Assembly: GCA_022496205.1 (NCBI GenBank)
Contig: WTXD01000005.1
Coordinates: 434,001 to 498,000 of the forward strand
DNA length: 64,000 nt
Direction of reading: 5' to 3'
DNA from: Gloeopeniophorella convolvens
Lineage: Eukaryota > Basidiomycota > Agaricomycetes > Russulales
The position numbers and the translations under genes were made by a program. The number at the start of each line of letters is the position of its first letter. Position 1 is the stretch's first letter. The notes below the pieces were generated by a model. That model was not told the DNA's origin, made no database searches, and saw only the letters and a list, made by a program, of their open reading frames with translations. Positions 1 through 11,754 of the stretch are shown in pieces.

Positions 1-1640
1 AGGTCTCCCAGAAGTTGAGATCAATCATCGACAGATCCATCATCCTACAGTACAGGCTTCGTCTATCGGCTACTGGGATGCGAGACGGCCCGGCGCCGCT
101 CGTCGACCTCACAGAACGCTATGAAATGCTCAAGAAGTACGAGGACGCTTTGAGTGGCATGGCTTGGACGACGCATACTCTGGTTTCAACCCCGAATTCC
201 ATTTTCCCCGCAGTTTTCATCTCCGGCGCCGTCATCGCGATGATGAGCGACTCGGACCTCGGGGATATTATCTTCCAGCGCATCCCCTGTAACTTGCGCG
301 GAATCCCAACTAGTCAATGGAGAGTACGTCTCGGCTTCCGAGCTTTGAATATCACCATGGATGCATCACAGGATCTTATCGTGGTTCCTGAATACCGTCA
401 TCTCGAGTACGTTGTTGTGAACACGCAGTTTTGGTATTGATTTGAACGCGGCTTCCAGTTCAACCTGCTGTTTTCGGTTCCTGAGGATGTCGGATGGCCA
501 ACCGCACCCGGCAGCATCACAGCTACAATTGCACTTAGCTTCAACCCCTCCATGGATCGCAACTGCCAAACGGGTTGTTTCTGCACAATATTTTGGGGTG
601 TTTTGCGACCGACCACAGTTCTTGACACTTAGGCGGGTATGGAATTGGAAGACAGGTGTGGAGGTTGCGATTCGGCTGGTGCGTTCACCCACCCGGCAAT
701 CAAGAGTCCATACTGATAGGTGACGGATCGTCAGCCTGCCTCGCGGTCAGATGACGACACGTTATGGGACACTCACCTCAGAGAGCGCTGCGTGATTGTA
801 TTGACGACGGTGGCCGGCCATGCGCCGGCGTTGGAGGTCGGAACTCTTGTGGATCCGTCGGACCAGAGCGACGGCCCAGAAACCGCCGCACGCGTCCCGA
901 AAAGGTTTCTCCTCCCAGCCCTTTCGAAGGGGGCGAAGATTACGGACTTGATTTTTCGCATAGTGCTTTCCTCTTGCTCAGAACGCCTCGGATACTTCGA
1001 CCCAGATCCAAGCCACGCATTTCTCGCTGTCGAGATGGAAATCGAACGGCGGACGGACAGACGAAGGAGTAGCGCAACTCGTCAACGATTCAATATCACC
1101 ATCTCCGTCAACCCTCTTGTACCACTGATCGACGAACATCCTTCTCCCACTATCCCTTGGGACGAATGGGGTCCTGATCGCTCTCGCCTGAGCCGCGCTC
1201 CGATAGGCTCTCGGTTTCCACTCGGGCATCTCCCAAAATTTCACGCTTGCGGGACGAGATACTCGTCAGGGCCCCAAACAAGGGGGCAAGACTCAGCTGA
1301 CATTGTGCGTGTGTGGGATACGCACCCACGCCGCGTCATGAAGTCCCTGGCTTTTCAACCAACCGGGACGGCCATCCAACAAGGGAGCGTGTTCCAGGAC
1401 AGCTACTTGGCGGAAGGGCAAGTTCTACGGACAAACCTTCCCGTTTCTGTGTCGGACGTGAAGCTTCCGCAGGAGCTTCAAGGCTTGTCGCATAGCAAAT
1501 TATATCCGGTATTGTCGGAGGACGCTTTGCTTGTATTTGAGGTACGCGGGCCTCGTTCTTGCACGCGCTTGATACGGAGTGAGACTGACCTCCGATCATC
1601 GCAACCTGCTAGTATCAAGACTCGTCCGGCATGCGCCTAG
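1..1640 (+). pseudogene. F-box/WD-type basidiomycete protein, partial and probably decayed
   Basis: The reading frame enters from the left edge, so the N-terminus and any F-box helix are outside the window. Residues such as LTERYEMLKKYEDALSGMAW, WNWKTG and the late PWDEWGP / HACGTR blocks are the pattern I associate with the large family of F-box-containing basidiomycete proteins. A plausible first donor lies at about 408 (GA|GTACGT) with an acceptor near 456. The WNWKTG exon (to about 720) does not join cleanly to the next open stretch (720-1640): in-frame stops lie around 710-750 and no good splice pair resolves them. The end is also unclear, because the frame runs out at 1640 without the usual C-terminal exon. 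Substrate and function are unknown; F-box proteins usually recruit targets to SCF ubiquitin ligases. It could be a functional gene with a missed intron. Confidence 0.5.
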
Positions 1641-3505
1641 AGAGACTTCACGTCTGTGGGGTATGAATGGGAATAGTTAACAGGTGAGAACCCCACTGGA
1701 ACGCCCTTCGGTGTTCTGACGCGTCTTTCTAAAATCACTGTGCTTGAAGCCATTACTGTAGCATCATTCCTATTGGCCTTTACGCATGGCCCACCGGAAT
1801 GCAACGCATGACACATGACATAACTCCTCGACCATTTTGACAAGTGTGAATGCGAGAAGCACGGTGTTCCGTTGTCTCTTCACTCATTTTCCTTATGTCA
1901 AGCTGATCCCAAGTCGCTCTCGGGTTTGGCGGGATCCAGGTTGACGCCCGTCCCTTGCATTGCCGCACAGCCGGCGTCGGTGCGGCTCTCGCTGAAATGC
2001 TCCTTCAATGTTCAAGTTAGCTCCTGGAATTACACATTGCATCGATATTGCACGCATGTATAGCGTTGCCCCGAGAACCAAGCTTTCTGGCAGTGCTGGA
2101 TACATCGTGTGGGGCAGAAGAGTCGCTATCGGATCGCAAATCAGTTCCTCTATCTTCTAACCTTCTAACCTGGGCGTTGACCCTGACGCACGTCAAACCG
2201 TTGGGGAAAGGGCTGGCTAGGCAAGGACTGGCGTTGCATTTAAATGGTGCCGTCGGCTTGGACTACGATGGAGGGTCCAACTGCGGATTTGCTGGCTTTT
2301 GAGAAGAAAGGGTAACCCATTGCGGTAAAGGGTTGACCAAGGTACAGTTCATGGAGATGAAGCTATCGTCAACTGGTGCAGTTATGGCGAATCTCTTCGG
2401 GAAGGTCCGTTTGTGCTAAGCCGCCTTGAGGATAGGCAAGTGCTAGTGGAGGTGAGCGTCGCTAGAATTAGTGTACTTGAGCGTTGATACGTTGTCCACC
2501 AAGTCACGCGCCTCACCGATGGAAAACGAAGTGTGAGAGGACGAAATCCGTGTCAATTGAGATTGTACCGAAGCCTTCGAAACTAGCCGAAATGAATCGA
2601 CGACCTCAGTTCCTCGACTCTGGTCCGGAGGCGGACGCGCGTCTAATCTATAAGTCACGTGCCCTAAAATAAGCCAAAGTCGGGCCAACTTGAAGCTCAG
2701 AGTTTATGCATATGTAGAGTACATGACGTCCTGCATGACGTTTTCGACGTCCATTGCCAGTGCCACCGTCTGTCATTTTAGCGTATGCTCATGAAACTGC
2801 TGGGGGCTTTGGCCAATCATCATAGTACAGCTCATTAATCCAAAACGATAGATGTGACGCGCTCTTGGACACATATTGGAGTTGTGTGGTGCGTAAACCT
2901 CCGTTTAGCAAGAATTTGTTCAAATCGACGATGAGGAGTGGTGCAGAGGATGCAAGGCCGCAAAGAGTTGCCAGATATATAGAGACTAATCAAGTCCTTC
3001 GGATCCCGCCCGTCCCAATGCGCGTAAAAATGCGCGACGTCTATCGGTTTGGACTTGGCTGTGTTGCGCTCATTTTACTGCTGATATTGGTCAATTGTCA
3101 GCGTGATCAAGGCGAACTCGCGAGCGAGCCATCGCTACACAACTATACATTCTATGCAATAAGTGCCAACCTAGATAAGTGCAGACCTTCGCGTTCAGAG
3201 AAACCATCAGGAGGCTGTGACTCGAGGCCGCATGGTGCTTACCAAAACGCCCACTGTTGATTGATTCGACATTGACGCATCATGCATCACCGTCCGTATC
3301 AGCCTGGCTTTGATCACACACACCTAAGTATATGAGCTACTGGAAAGGCAGCCTCCAAGGCACCATCCGCCCAACCTCCACGCCCTCCACTGCAGATGCG
3401 CCACATTCACTTCTCCCATCGCGGGGCCAACGTTCACTATTCGACGAGTTCGCAACTTCGTCGTGGGATGCGGCGCTGCCTAGAACATATCATCTCCGTG
3501 TCCGG
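1641..3505. other. intergenic, no supported gene
   Basis: Only short overlapping open frames on both strands. A 131-codon frame at 2865-3260 (+) contains one hydrophobic stretch (residues about 66-78) but has no recognisable domain and weak coding character. The last 200 bases are presumably the promoter of the OYE gene downstream. Confidence 0.5.
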
Positions 3506-3512
3506 TATAAAA
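3506..3512 (+). promoter_or_regulatory. TATA box of OYE copy 1
   Basis: TATAAAA lies 54-60 bases before the ATG at 3566. The paralogous OYE gene on the other side of the window has a TATA-like sequence at nearly the same distance, which supports this call. Confidence 0.5.
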
Positions 3513-3565
3513 TCATCCAGAAAGCCAATCTACTACCGTAAGTCCTACCTACAACACCTTTCCCC

Positions 3566-4827
3566 ATGTCTATGTTGATCCCGAAGCTCTTTCAGCCAAC
3601 GCGCGTCGGCACCTGCAATCTGCACCACCGTGTCGTCCTAGCTCCCATGACGCGATGCCGTGCTAATGCACAGCATGTTCCTGGTTCACTCGCTCTGGAG
3701 TACTATAAGCAACGCACCAGCGTTCCGGGAACATTAGCCATCACAGAGGCTACCTTCATTGCGGCGCGCGCTGGGGGCATGCCAAACATACCTGGGATCT
3801 GGAATGATGAACAAATTGCTGGATGGAAGCCGGTTCGTGTACGCGCACTACATGCGGATAACACTCCGGCTGACTACTTCCGATTCACAGATCGTGGACG
3901 CTGTTCACAGGAACGGGTCGTTCGTCTTCCTTCAGCTCTGGGCCCTCGGAAGAGCTGCGCACGTCGATGTTCTCCAGGCAGAAGGCGGCTATCCGCTCGT
4001 CTCTGCTGGAGACGTGCCTCTTGAAGGCGGGAAAACTCCGCGCCCACTGGAGACTGAAGAAATCAATGAGTACGTGCAGCTCTATGCCAGCGCTGCCGAG
4101 AACGCCGTCTCGAAGGCGGGTTTCGACGGCGTGGAGATCCACGCTGCGAACGGCTATCTCATTGACCAATTCTTACAAACCAACGCCAACAACCGGACAG
4201 ACGAATACGGCGGCTCCGTGGAGAATCGTTTGCGCTTCCTTCTTGAGGTCACAGATACTGTTGTGAAGGCAGTTGGTTCAAACAAAGTGGGCATCCGCTT
4301 CAGCCCATGGTCTACATTCCAAGGTAAGCACGGTCAGTCACAGTCTCCGCGTAACACCCCCGACGATAGCCCCTCAGGAATGAGAATGGCGGATCCCGTC
4401 CCCACATTCACTGCAGCCGTCACCAGCGTCCGCGACACTCATCCTGATCTGGCGTATCTCCATATCATTGAACCCAAGATCGTCAAGACCGCGGCGGCTC
4501 CCGAGGCAACCCGGAGTCTCGAGGAGTCTAGGTTCCTGCGTGACATCTGGGGAGACAGACCCTATATTGCGAACAGTGATTTTGAACGCGATACCGCCGT
4601 AGGTCATGTGGAGAAAGAAGGCGGCCTCATCTCGTTTGCGCGTCATTTTATATCCAACGTATGTCTTATAAGTCGACAGTCAGGAAGATGTGCTGATAAA
4701 TGATAATCCTCAGCCCGATCTTCCTCTTCGCCTCAAGAATAACATCGCGCTTGCTCCATACGATTATAGCACTTTCTACACTTCGGAAGCGAAGGGATAC
4801 ACAGATTACCCTCCTTATAAGTTGTAA
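3566..4827 (+). CDS. Old Yellow Enzyme (NADH:flavin oxidoreductase), copy 1
   Basis: FMN-dependent ene-reductase that reduces activated C=C bonds with NAD(P)H; a soluble (beta/alpha)8 barrel. Four exons fit exactly: 3566-3832, 3891-4323, 4378-4658, 4714-4827, giving 364 aa, a normal family length. Visible signatures are the N-terminal LFxPxRVG and VVLAPMTR (FMN site), the substrate-binding His/Asn and catalytic Tyr in IHAANGYLIDQFLQ, the NNRTDEYGGSVENR motif, and FLRDIWGDRPYI near the C-terminus. Introns fall after GWKP, after FQ(G) and after ISN. The same three positions are used in the second OYE gene at 59926-61191, so the two are paralogues. The physiological substrate is unknown; in fungi such genes are often linked to xenobiotic or oxylipin stress. 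Confidence 0.92.
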
Positions 4828-5092
4828 GTGACGTCGACGGGTCAGGGATGAAGAGTACAAAGACACTAGAACAACGGTGGACGCGCTGCAGTAGCTAACC
4901 AGACTATTCCGAGCTGAGGCTGTGGGGCTCCGTGCACTCTTGCGCGCCGAGCACGATATTTTGAATTTGCGGAGTGGCAAACGTTAACATATGTAATGAA
5001 ATATGTTCAAGGGAGAGAAAAGAGAGCGTATCACCAGTGCAAGTGCCTTGAAGGCAGTTCGGATCGGTATCGTACATCGTGGATCTAATCTC

Positions 5093-5107
5093 TAACCCTA
5101 ACCCTAA
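5093..5107 (+). repeat. interstitial telomere-like repeat
   Basis: TAACCCTAACCCTAA: two and a half units of the CCCTAA/TTAGGG fungal telomere repeat, embedded in unique sequence 270 bases after OYE copy 1. It is too short to be a telomere and may be chance or a healed break. Confidence 0.6.
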
Positions 5108-5132
5108 TGCGCAACGAACCGTCAAGGAAAAA

Positions 5133-5194
5133 GGCGTTAATGTCTAAAGCACACCGCCGGCGCGACCCGACGGTATGCTTTAGACACTAACGCC
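5133..5194. repeat. 19-bp inverted repeat (hairpin)
   Basis: Arms 5133-5151 and 5176-5194 are inverted copies with one mismatch (arm core GTCTAAAGCA / TGCTTTAGAC), separated by a 24-base GC-rich loop. It lies just after the telomere-like repeat. It could be a short foldback element or a transcript-end hairpin. Confidence 0.75.
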
Positions 5195-6125
5195 AGGAGG
5201 GAAGGGAAGTGGAAAAGTGGATTGAAAAGGGCGAGAGAGGGAAAGGGGATGCAAAGGGCGATGCGAAAGCGACTGCGTACCTTCGATAGAGCACGAGACA
5301 TTGTCTACTCGGGGTTCCTCTTCAACTTGCTGCGTGCCCCAAAATAGCAGAGTGACCAATTACCAACCTCCATGGGAGCGAGCCAGGGTACCACGAGAGC
5401 CGAGCTGAGAGCGCAGAGAAGGAGCCAATCCGAGAGTCCGAGCCAAGCCAGAGAGAGCAGATCCAGAGATGCAAGCCAAAGCCAAGCGCCCGTAGGCAGT
5501 CCGAGTAACAGAGAGAGAAACCTAGATAGTCTTGATAATGTCGATGGGGGGAGGACCTATAGGGAAGAAAACAAAAGATAACACGTGTGAGCCGTCACGT
5601 AAGAAAATGTTGGTAATGAAACGATGGTAATAGGTGGGCGGAAGATGGAGGAGTGGAAGGGACGCGGACGGGGGTAGAGGGGAGAAGGCAACGCTATGAA
5701 GCAAGGTAACATAGAGGACAGGAAGGCTGATAGGGCGGAATTATTAGCACAAAGAAAAGAGGGTCAAGAGTACGCAATGGGCAATCTAAGGCATGGATGC
5801 GAGAGACTTGGGTTATGTTTTACGGTTTTTATGGGGTTTTGTTCTTTTCTGGAAAGCTGGAGAGGGAACGAGGCAAGGACGATATAAGAAGGCAAATGAG
5901 AAAGCAGAGCAGAATGAAACAGGCAAAGCGAGGGCGGCCAAGGGAAAGTGCAACGAAGGAAAACACGCAAGGATATGAGGCAACGTGACATCGAGTGCTT
6001 TTTGGTGTTTTGCGGTTTTTGTGGGGTTTTTGTGTTATGCTTTCGTGCACGAGAGCGAGCGAAAGAGCTGAGAGAGGGAAGCTGAAATAGGCAGATCAAC
6101 GAGCGAGAGACACGGAGAGGCGATT

Positions 6126-6190
6126 CCCTGCCCGGCGCACAAACCCCCACCGCGAAGTGTCGAATTCGGGGGTTTGTGCGCCGGGCAGGG
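6126..6190. repeat. perfect 23-bp inverted repeat
   Basis: Arms 6126-6148 and 6168-6190 are exact inverted complements (outer bases CCCTGCCCGG, inner run of five C or G), with a 19-base loop. A second stem follows directly at about 6200-6239 (CTGCCCCACG paired with CGTGGGGCAG). The pair sits 200 bases downstream of the stop codon of the minus-strand gene that follows. Confidence 0.85.
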
Positions 6191-6199
6191 CACTGGCGC

Positions 6200-6239
6200 C
6201 TGCCCCACGTCGCCGCCGCGACTCGGCGGCGTGGGGCAG
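6200..6239. repeat. second GC-rich inverted repeat
   Basis: The left arm starting CTGCCCCACG and the right arm ending CGTGGGGCAG form an imperfect stem of about 16 bp with a short loop. It is adjacent to the 23-bp hairpin, so the two make a tandem hairpin array. Confidence 0.7.
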
Positions 6240-6384
6240 TCGTCAGCAGGGGGAAAGGTAAAACGGAAGACGCAGCTATTCGGAATGCATGACCTGCTCG
6301 GTGCGCCATTCACGAGGGAAGAACCGTCTCGGGCCGCCCTTGGACATCTCGCATCTAGAAGTCAGTGCATGCACGACCCACCTT

Positions 6385-7353
6385 TTACCATGCGTTGCGC
6401 TTGACTATCTCGACAGGCTTGCGTGTACCCACAGGCTTGACAGCATTGCGTCGAACGGGCAGAGCGGACTTGCGTCGCATCTTGGCAGGCGGACGAGGGG
6501 TTGCTGAAGGCCTTGGGACCGGATCGCAGATCGGCTTGAGGACAAGAACAGGGCGCGCTTTCTGCACGGAGGGTGAGTGCAAAGAGCCTTGAGCTTTGGG
6601 GCTAGAGAGACGCTAACCTTCGAAAGGGAACGGCCGCATCGTACATCGTAGAGAGAGACATATCCAAAGGTTTCGAGGCGAATACATCTTGAATGTTGTG
6701 GGGAGCATCCATGGACTTCGGATGGAGCGGAAGCAAGAGCGTCGGAGGGGGAAGGACTTGACCGGAACATGCATTTGACGGATAGGCATCGGAGTGCCGT
6801 ATGTTGCCGGTAGGACCCTCGAAAGGGGAGTGGGGGTAGAGGGAGTCCTCCGGAGGTGAGAAGATATCCTTTCGAACTCTCGAAGTTTTGCTTCAGTAAC
6901 TTCAGAATCCAGAGCGTCCGGCTTCATGGGCGTCACCGGAGTAGGGGTTTTGGGGCTCGGATCGAGTTCTACAGGCACCTCCAGCGAGTCCAACAGGTAA
7001 TCAACCTCGTCGGCTTCCATGGGATAGAGCGAGATACGACCACTACGGCAGTCGAGAATCATTTTGGAGGGACGTCCTTCGATGATAACGTTTTCTTTCA
7101 TCGTAATGAAACTAGGACGTTTGACCAGTGTGAAGCTAGGCTCCAGCAACGGTCGGTCGGAGACGTTGGACACTGCATCGAGACATGGCGAATCAGCATA
7201 ATCCACGAGCTGCACTTGGCAGAGATGCTCACAATCCTTTGGCACTTCGCGCTCATTCCGGGTACGCTCACCACCGAAGGTTGCAACGTTCTCCACATTG
7301 GGGACAGGAAGGAAGGAGGGGGAAGGCGGGAAAGAGGAGGAAGGGGAGTGCAT
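6385..7353 (-). CDS. hypothetical Ser/Pro-rich protein
   Basis: The frame opens at 7353 and runs to about 6619, where GTTAGC makes a good donor. A second block (6561-6385) encodes a very basic Pro/Arg/Lys-rich tail ending in EIVKRNAW. The first part holds an SPSxxPPSPSF start, a central acidic segment (MEADEVDYLLDSLEVPVEL) and many TP/SP sites. The exact splice joining the last 120 bases of exon 1 to exon 2 is unresolved: three frames are open there and each would change the junction. I recognise no domain. The basic tail suggests nuclear or nucleic-acid contact, which is only a guess. Confidence 0.5.
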
Positions 7354-7836
7354 TTTAGTGAGCAGGTTAGCGTTGTGAAGCAGAAGATGTTCAGAGAACA
7401 GTTCTTAGGGATACTTCGGCGAGAAATGCGAGCTTATGAGGAACTTCTGGCCAGTCCGTTGTGAAATCTGACCGGTCAGCTTCATGATACCAATGACGAA
7501 CGTCAAAGCTACAATTCGAAAGCCAGACGAAGACAAAGTATGATTTGGGGGGCATAGTAGTTATATACAGGAAATAGCAGTGGGATGAGGAATGTCGGAC
7601 GGAGCACGTTGGCAACAGCATCATGATTGGACGGAAGGATTCAATATTCTCAACGGTCGGGTCGTCGACTCGCCGCCAGCGTTGCTCGCTGCAGTATCGG
7701 CATTTCCCGGTCCTGCGACCACGTGATGAGACGAAATGAGCCGAAGACGTTACGTCGTCACTGAGTGGACTCCGACTCGACGTCGACTCCAGTTTGCCAT
7801 TCTCCACGTTCAGCTCAGCTAACCAGCTTGTTTGCC
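7354..7836. other. divergent intergenic region
   Basis: It separates the minus-strand hypothetical gene from the FMP46-like gene and must hold both promoters. A 138-codon minus-strand frame (7391-7807) spans most of it but shows no domain and overlaps the expected 5' leader, so I did not call it. Confidence 0.4.
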
Positions 7837-8464
7837 ATGTTCTCTGCGTTCAAGAGATCCGTTGTAAGCTTACATGCTCCTGATCCCACACCAACCAGAC
7901 TCACTGATGTGAATCGGCTTGGTACATAAGCCTCAGCTATCAATATTGTAAGCCCCTCGCGTGTCATAGAATGTTCATCTCATCCCGCATACGATTCCGC
8001 ACAGTCACAACTCATCGTCACCTCCCTCGAGCCAAGCGCTTGCTATGCTACGAGCTGCTGTATCCTCCCCTTACCCCCCAGGCAAGGCATCCGCTCCTCC
8101 ACTCAAGTTCAATCTTGAGGTCATCGAGAATGTGCCACCGACCGCCGACCAATTCCGTACAATTCTTGGCTACCTCCCACTCGTGAGCGGAGCAGACGAC
8201 CCACATCACGTCGCCGCCCTTATCTCCTCACACCCTTCCGCGCCTTCTTTACCTGACCGCCCCCACTCTGCCGAGGGGCTGGTTCGCCTTGCTGAGAAGA
8301 ACCCCCATGCGCTGAAGTGGCCGATTGTAGTGGATTGGACGAGTGGTCGTGCCTCCGCTGGGGATTCGGACGGTGTCAAAGCCATATTGGAACACTTAAG
8401 GAAGAAGCGAGATGGAGAAATCAAGGAAGAGGAGGACTATCAACCCAAGGGCTGGTTCTCGTAG
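7837..8464 (+). CDS. FMP46: FMP46/DUF1687 mitochondrial redox protein
   Basis: Small thioredoxin-fold protein of the DUF1687 family; the yeast member Fmp46 is a putative mitochondrial redox protein. Three exons, 7837-7863, 7937-7947 and 8005-8464, join in frame to give 165 aa. The middle exon is only 11 nt and supplies the beta-strand LSI(F). It is needed to link MFSAFKRSV to FHNSSSPPSSQAL, the family's FHNP-like start of the thioredoxin fold. Further family features are YPPGKASAPPLKFNLEV, PPTADQFRTILGYL and PIVVDWTSGRASAGD near the C-terminus. The basic, hydroxylated N-terminus fits a mitochondrial presequence (inference). Confidence 0.8.
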
Positions 8465-9565
8465 TCTGTCTCCCGCGCTCAGGGTCACCTGATCTGGCCT
8501 CCTTGCGATAACTGCTCGTTCAAGGGTGTATTAGGAAGTGCTTGATGTTCGATCAATTAGCCAGGCTGACATACATATCGCTTTCCCACCAAATGCCTAT
8601 TGCCTGGTGCGCGCGTCGCATCTCGGAAAACTATTCTTGGTGGTGTCCGAGGACATCTGTCGAGCAGACGTCAGAAATTTAACGCTGCTTGAATTCACTT
8701 CATCCTTGCGCCGTATTCTGATGCTCGAAGACCCCAAGGCGATAGCGTCACGGTTCTGCTACCATTGAAGGATGGAGAACACAGCAAAGTGTGGGGAGTC
8801 TTACTCGCCTCAGGTGCCGGGTGGGTTTCCTCAGAGTGTTGATCGCTAGTGAATTGCCGTTAGTCTCGAATGGGACTGACTTTTGGGTCGTATTTGCCAC
8901 CGACCCTGAGCCTCCTGGTACATATGAGCGTTTATAGTGAGCTGTGGCTCTGGTCCGCAGCATGTGGTACTTCGGTCCCACGTGGGATGGCCCTGAAGCT
9001 CGGAATCGCAAGGTCCCTGTCGATTAGTGGTTAAATCATGACGTTGTGGTTTACACAGTACCGTCAAGCCGCCGGCTCGACTCCGGCCAGGGACATAGAA
9101 TTATTGCTTCAACTTGCAAGGTCGAGGCGTTTTAACCCTCCAGTTTTGCCTCTACTACCTACTAGAATCGATCCCACCTACTGCAAACTACTCTATCTCA
9201 TTTTCCTGCACCAACACAACCTTTATGTGGCGCTCCCTACTTGTCGTAGAATCCGGATCTAGCACTTGCATAGTCCCGGGCCCTGCGCCAACCACCGACG
9301 CGATGGACGGCGACCGGAATCCCTTCAAATCACCACCCACTGGAGCCTAACTTGAGCTTGAACCGCGCGTAGAGTACGTCTGTACTCTCGCTTATGTATG
9401 TGACATTCTTATATCTCATGCATTCCGGCACTCGTGATATGGATTCCTTTAGCAACCTGCCAACAATGCATTTTCCTAGTTGCGATGTCAGTTGGCACTA
9501 CACTCTAGCACACCGCCGCCTTACTCTCAGCACATCCTAGACCCAGATTCACGCTCATTTGATCG
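8465..9565. other. intergenic, no supported gene
   Basis: Short non-overlapping frames only, with no family motif. The 3' end of the FMP46-like gene and the promoter of the next plus-strand gene must lie here. Confidence 0.5.
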
Positions 9566-11504
9566 ATGATTACCTCGGATCACGCCCAGGTGTCTCCGGC
9601 GAGCACCGTTTCTAGTAATGTGCCCATCCGAACAGCAAGGGCTACAACTCTTCAGAATACCGAGCTCAGCGCACAACCTACACGGAAGGGCTCTTTCCGA
9701 AATTCCCATTTTCTTCTCCGTATCCCCAGGCCTGTCTCGAAAAAAGGGGGCACCAACAGAGTAGCAATTGACCCGCAATTCCAAGGCAACGCTAGCAGCG
9801 TGCAGAGGCCGCTGTCTTTGTTAGTACCAGTGAGTTTTGACGCGTTTAATATGGGGTGCCCATTTCTCACCTTGTGATGACACTAGAACGGCAGTAATCA
9901 GAAAGGACATGGACCGTGGTAGCGCCATTTATACCAGCGACCAACGTCCTGGTTGAAGCAGCGTCACAGCTCGCCCACAGGGGACTCATAGCGGCTCGCA
10001 CTACCCCACTACTTTCCACGCCGCCGAAGTCGCGACAGAACCCGGCCCGCGAACGGCGCTCTCCATTGAAGAAGAAAGTACTTAAGTACCCCGCTCCCGC
10101 AAACTTCCCAAGTCCGATAATTCCTTGTCGCCTACGGACAGCGACGATGAAGACCCTTTCCACTTTGACGACGAGCTCTCCGCATCCCCTACTAAGAACC
10201 GAGATCACACCTTGAAATCGCAGGGGCTAGTGCCACCGCTCCTCCGCCGCGCGTCCATCATTCCTGTCGACCCAGCCGCAGAGCCCGCTCCTCACCGCTT
10301 CAGCCTCCTGCGTGAACGCGCGTCGTCCGGCACCATCTTCGTGCAGGAGATCTGCGATGCGGATGGCCGCAGGTGGAGCCTGCGCGTGCCTGCAAGCGGG
10401 ATGCCAGACGATATGGTCAGCATGCTCGAGGAACTCGAGCGGCTCGCTCTCGAGCTCGGCCAGGCGCTGCCCAAGATCGTGGTGACATGCTCGATGCAGT
10501 CGCTGTCGACTAGACAAGGCGAGATGGTGGATGATGATATCAAGTCTCCAGGGCTACTTCACCCCTGGATGGAGTTGGCAGACGACCCGGAAGGGCAGGA
10601 GGAGATACATGAGACGCCGGTGGCGAAGGAGAAGTCCCGCCTGATCGAGCCCGAACCCGAACCCGAACCCGGGGTGCAAGCTGGCGCTTCCACAGCTGCT
10701 TTACAAGAGGTTTCCACGCCATCTGAACAGAGCTTGGAGTGCATATACCTGCCCAAGGTGAGTCAACGATGAATCGGTGGTACGAGATGACATGCTCTTA
10801 CTCTGGCATGCCTTCAGCTCGCCCCGGAATTTCTCTCCGGTAGTTCGACGTCGCCTGTCCTACAGCCGGCGAAAGGCTTCCACAGCAACCCTGCCCCTGC
10901 GACGCAGACCCCACGCCAACGTGCCTTCTTTTCGGCACTGAAGGAACCTGCATCTACCTCCAGTGGCATTGCAAAGCTCCTCACGCCCCGGTCGACAGAC
11001 GCCACGTCTACAGCTGTTGCGTCCGCGATACCGAAATACCGCCATGGAAAGTCGGCGCTGCCCATCTTGAAGACGAGAACGGGAGCCATGGCACCAGCAG
11101 CTCCAGCACACTGTAATCGGACGGCCCTACGGAACAACTCGCCCGGCAGGGACACCGGCATATCTCCAACTAAGTCTAGTAGAGTGAATGCGGCGCAAAG
11201 CATGGCAGCATGCGAGCCGGGATCCGCCCGCCTCCAACAGAACCGCACTCAGGCTGCCTCTGCCTCAATACCACGCTCGGAACTAGCACGGACATCAACC
11301 CTGCCTTCGCGCGGGATACGGCATCTCTTTCGTCGCCCTCCTGTGCGATCTGCATCAGATCCACCTGTGTACTCAGCGCCGATGGCCGAGGCAACGAGAG
11401 TGCAGCGTCCTGTCAGCGAGGTTGTCTCTACGCTGCGCGAGGTCGAACCACGAAGAATGCCGCGTCTTCCTTCTGCGCGTGATTTGTTGAGGAAATTGAC
11501 TTGA
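9566..11504 (+). CDS. hypothetical Ser/Thr/Pro-rich protein
   Basis: A coding signal runs from about 10087 to 10757 (SPTDSDDEDPFHFDDELSAS, a conserved-looking core with FVQEICDADGRRWSLRVP and MVSMLEELERLALELG, and a PEPEPEPEPG repeat). A GT...AG intron (10758-10818) follows, then a final exon rich in Ser/Pro/Arg to the TGA at 11502-11504, ending PSARDLLRKLT. The upstream exon is likely 9566-9829, starting MITSDHAQVSP and ending at a CCA|GTGAGT donor, but the link between 9830 and 10087 is not resolved. I recognise no domain. Composition suggests a mostly disordered regulatory protein with one short ordered core. Confidence 0.5.
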
Positions 11505-11754
11505 GGCCAGATGCGACTTTTTGACGGCTGCAGCACCTCTATCGCGACATCTTGGTGCTTCTGTAGTGACATGTAGTTGTACCTTGTGGCATTGGCAAAT
11601 ATACCCTTTCAGCGATAGCGTGACTGTTGCTGCCAGCCACAGACAAGTTGCACCTGTCTCCTGTTTTGGGGAGTTGTGCGGGACCCTGTGATCATGCGAG
11701 GTCGTGAGGGTAGACTGGGAGCAAAAAGGAAGGCGAAAAAGAAAAGATCCATTA

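Larger units (their letters stand above)
4828..6384. other. gene-free, purine-rich stretch with hairpins
   Basis: No convincing gene. From about 5200 to 6110 the plus strand is strongly purine-rich (runs of GAGA/GGAA), so open frames here are low-complexity artefacts. Two similar G/T-rich motifs, containing ACGGTTTTTATGGGGTTTT and GCGGTTTTTGTGGGGTTTT, lie about 190 bases apart (about 5818 and 6007). A telomere-like repeat and three inverted repeats are listed separately. Confidence 0.6.

Noticed and set aside
2865..3260. 131-codon frame with a hydrophobic segment
   Set aside because: No domain, weak start context and no splice or promoter support; kept only as a comment.
5372..6404. Several 60-180 codon frames on both strands
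   Set aside because: They lie in a purine-rich, repetitive stretch and have low-complexity Arg/Ser or Phe/Leu/Pro composition.
7391..7807. 138-codon minus-strand frame
   Set aside because: No recognisable features; it lies in the shared promoter/leader region of two divergent genes.
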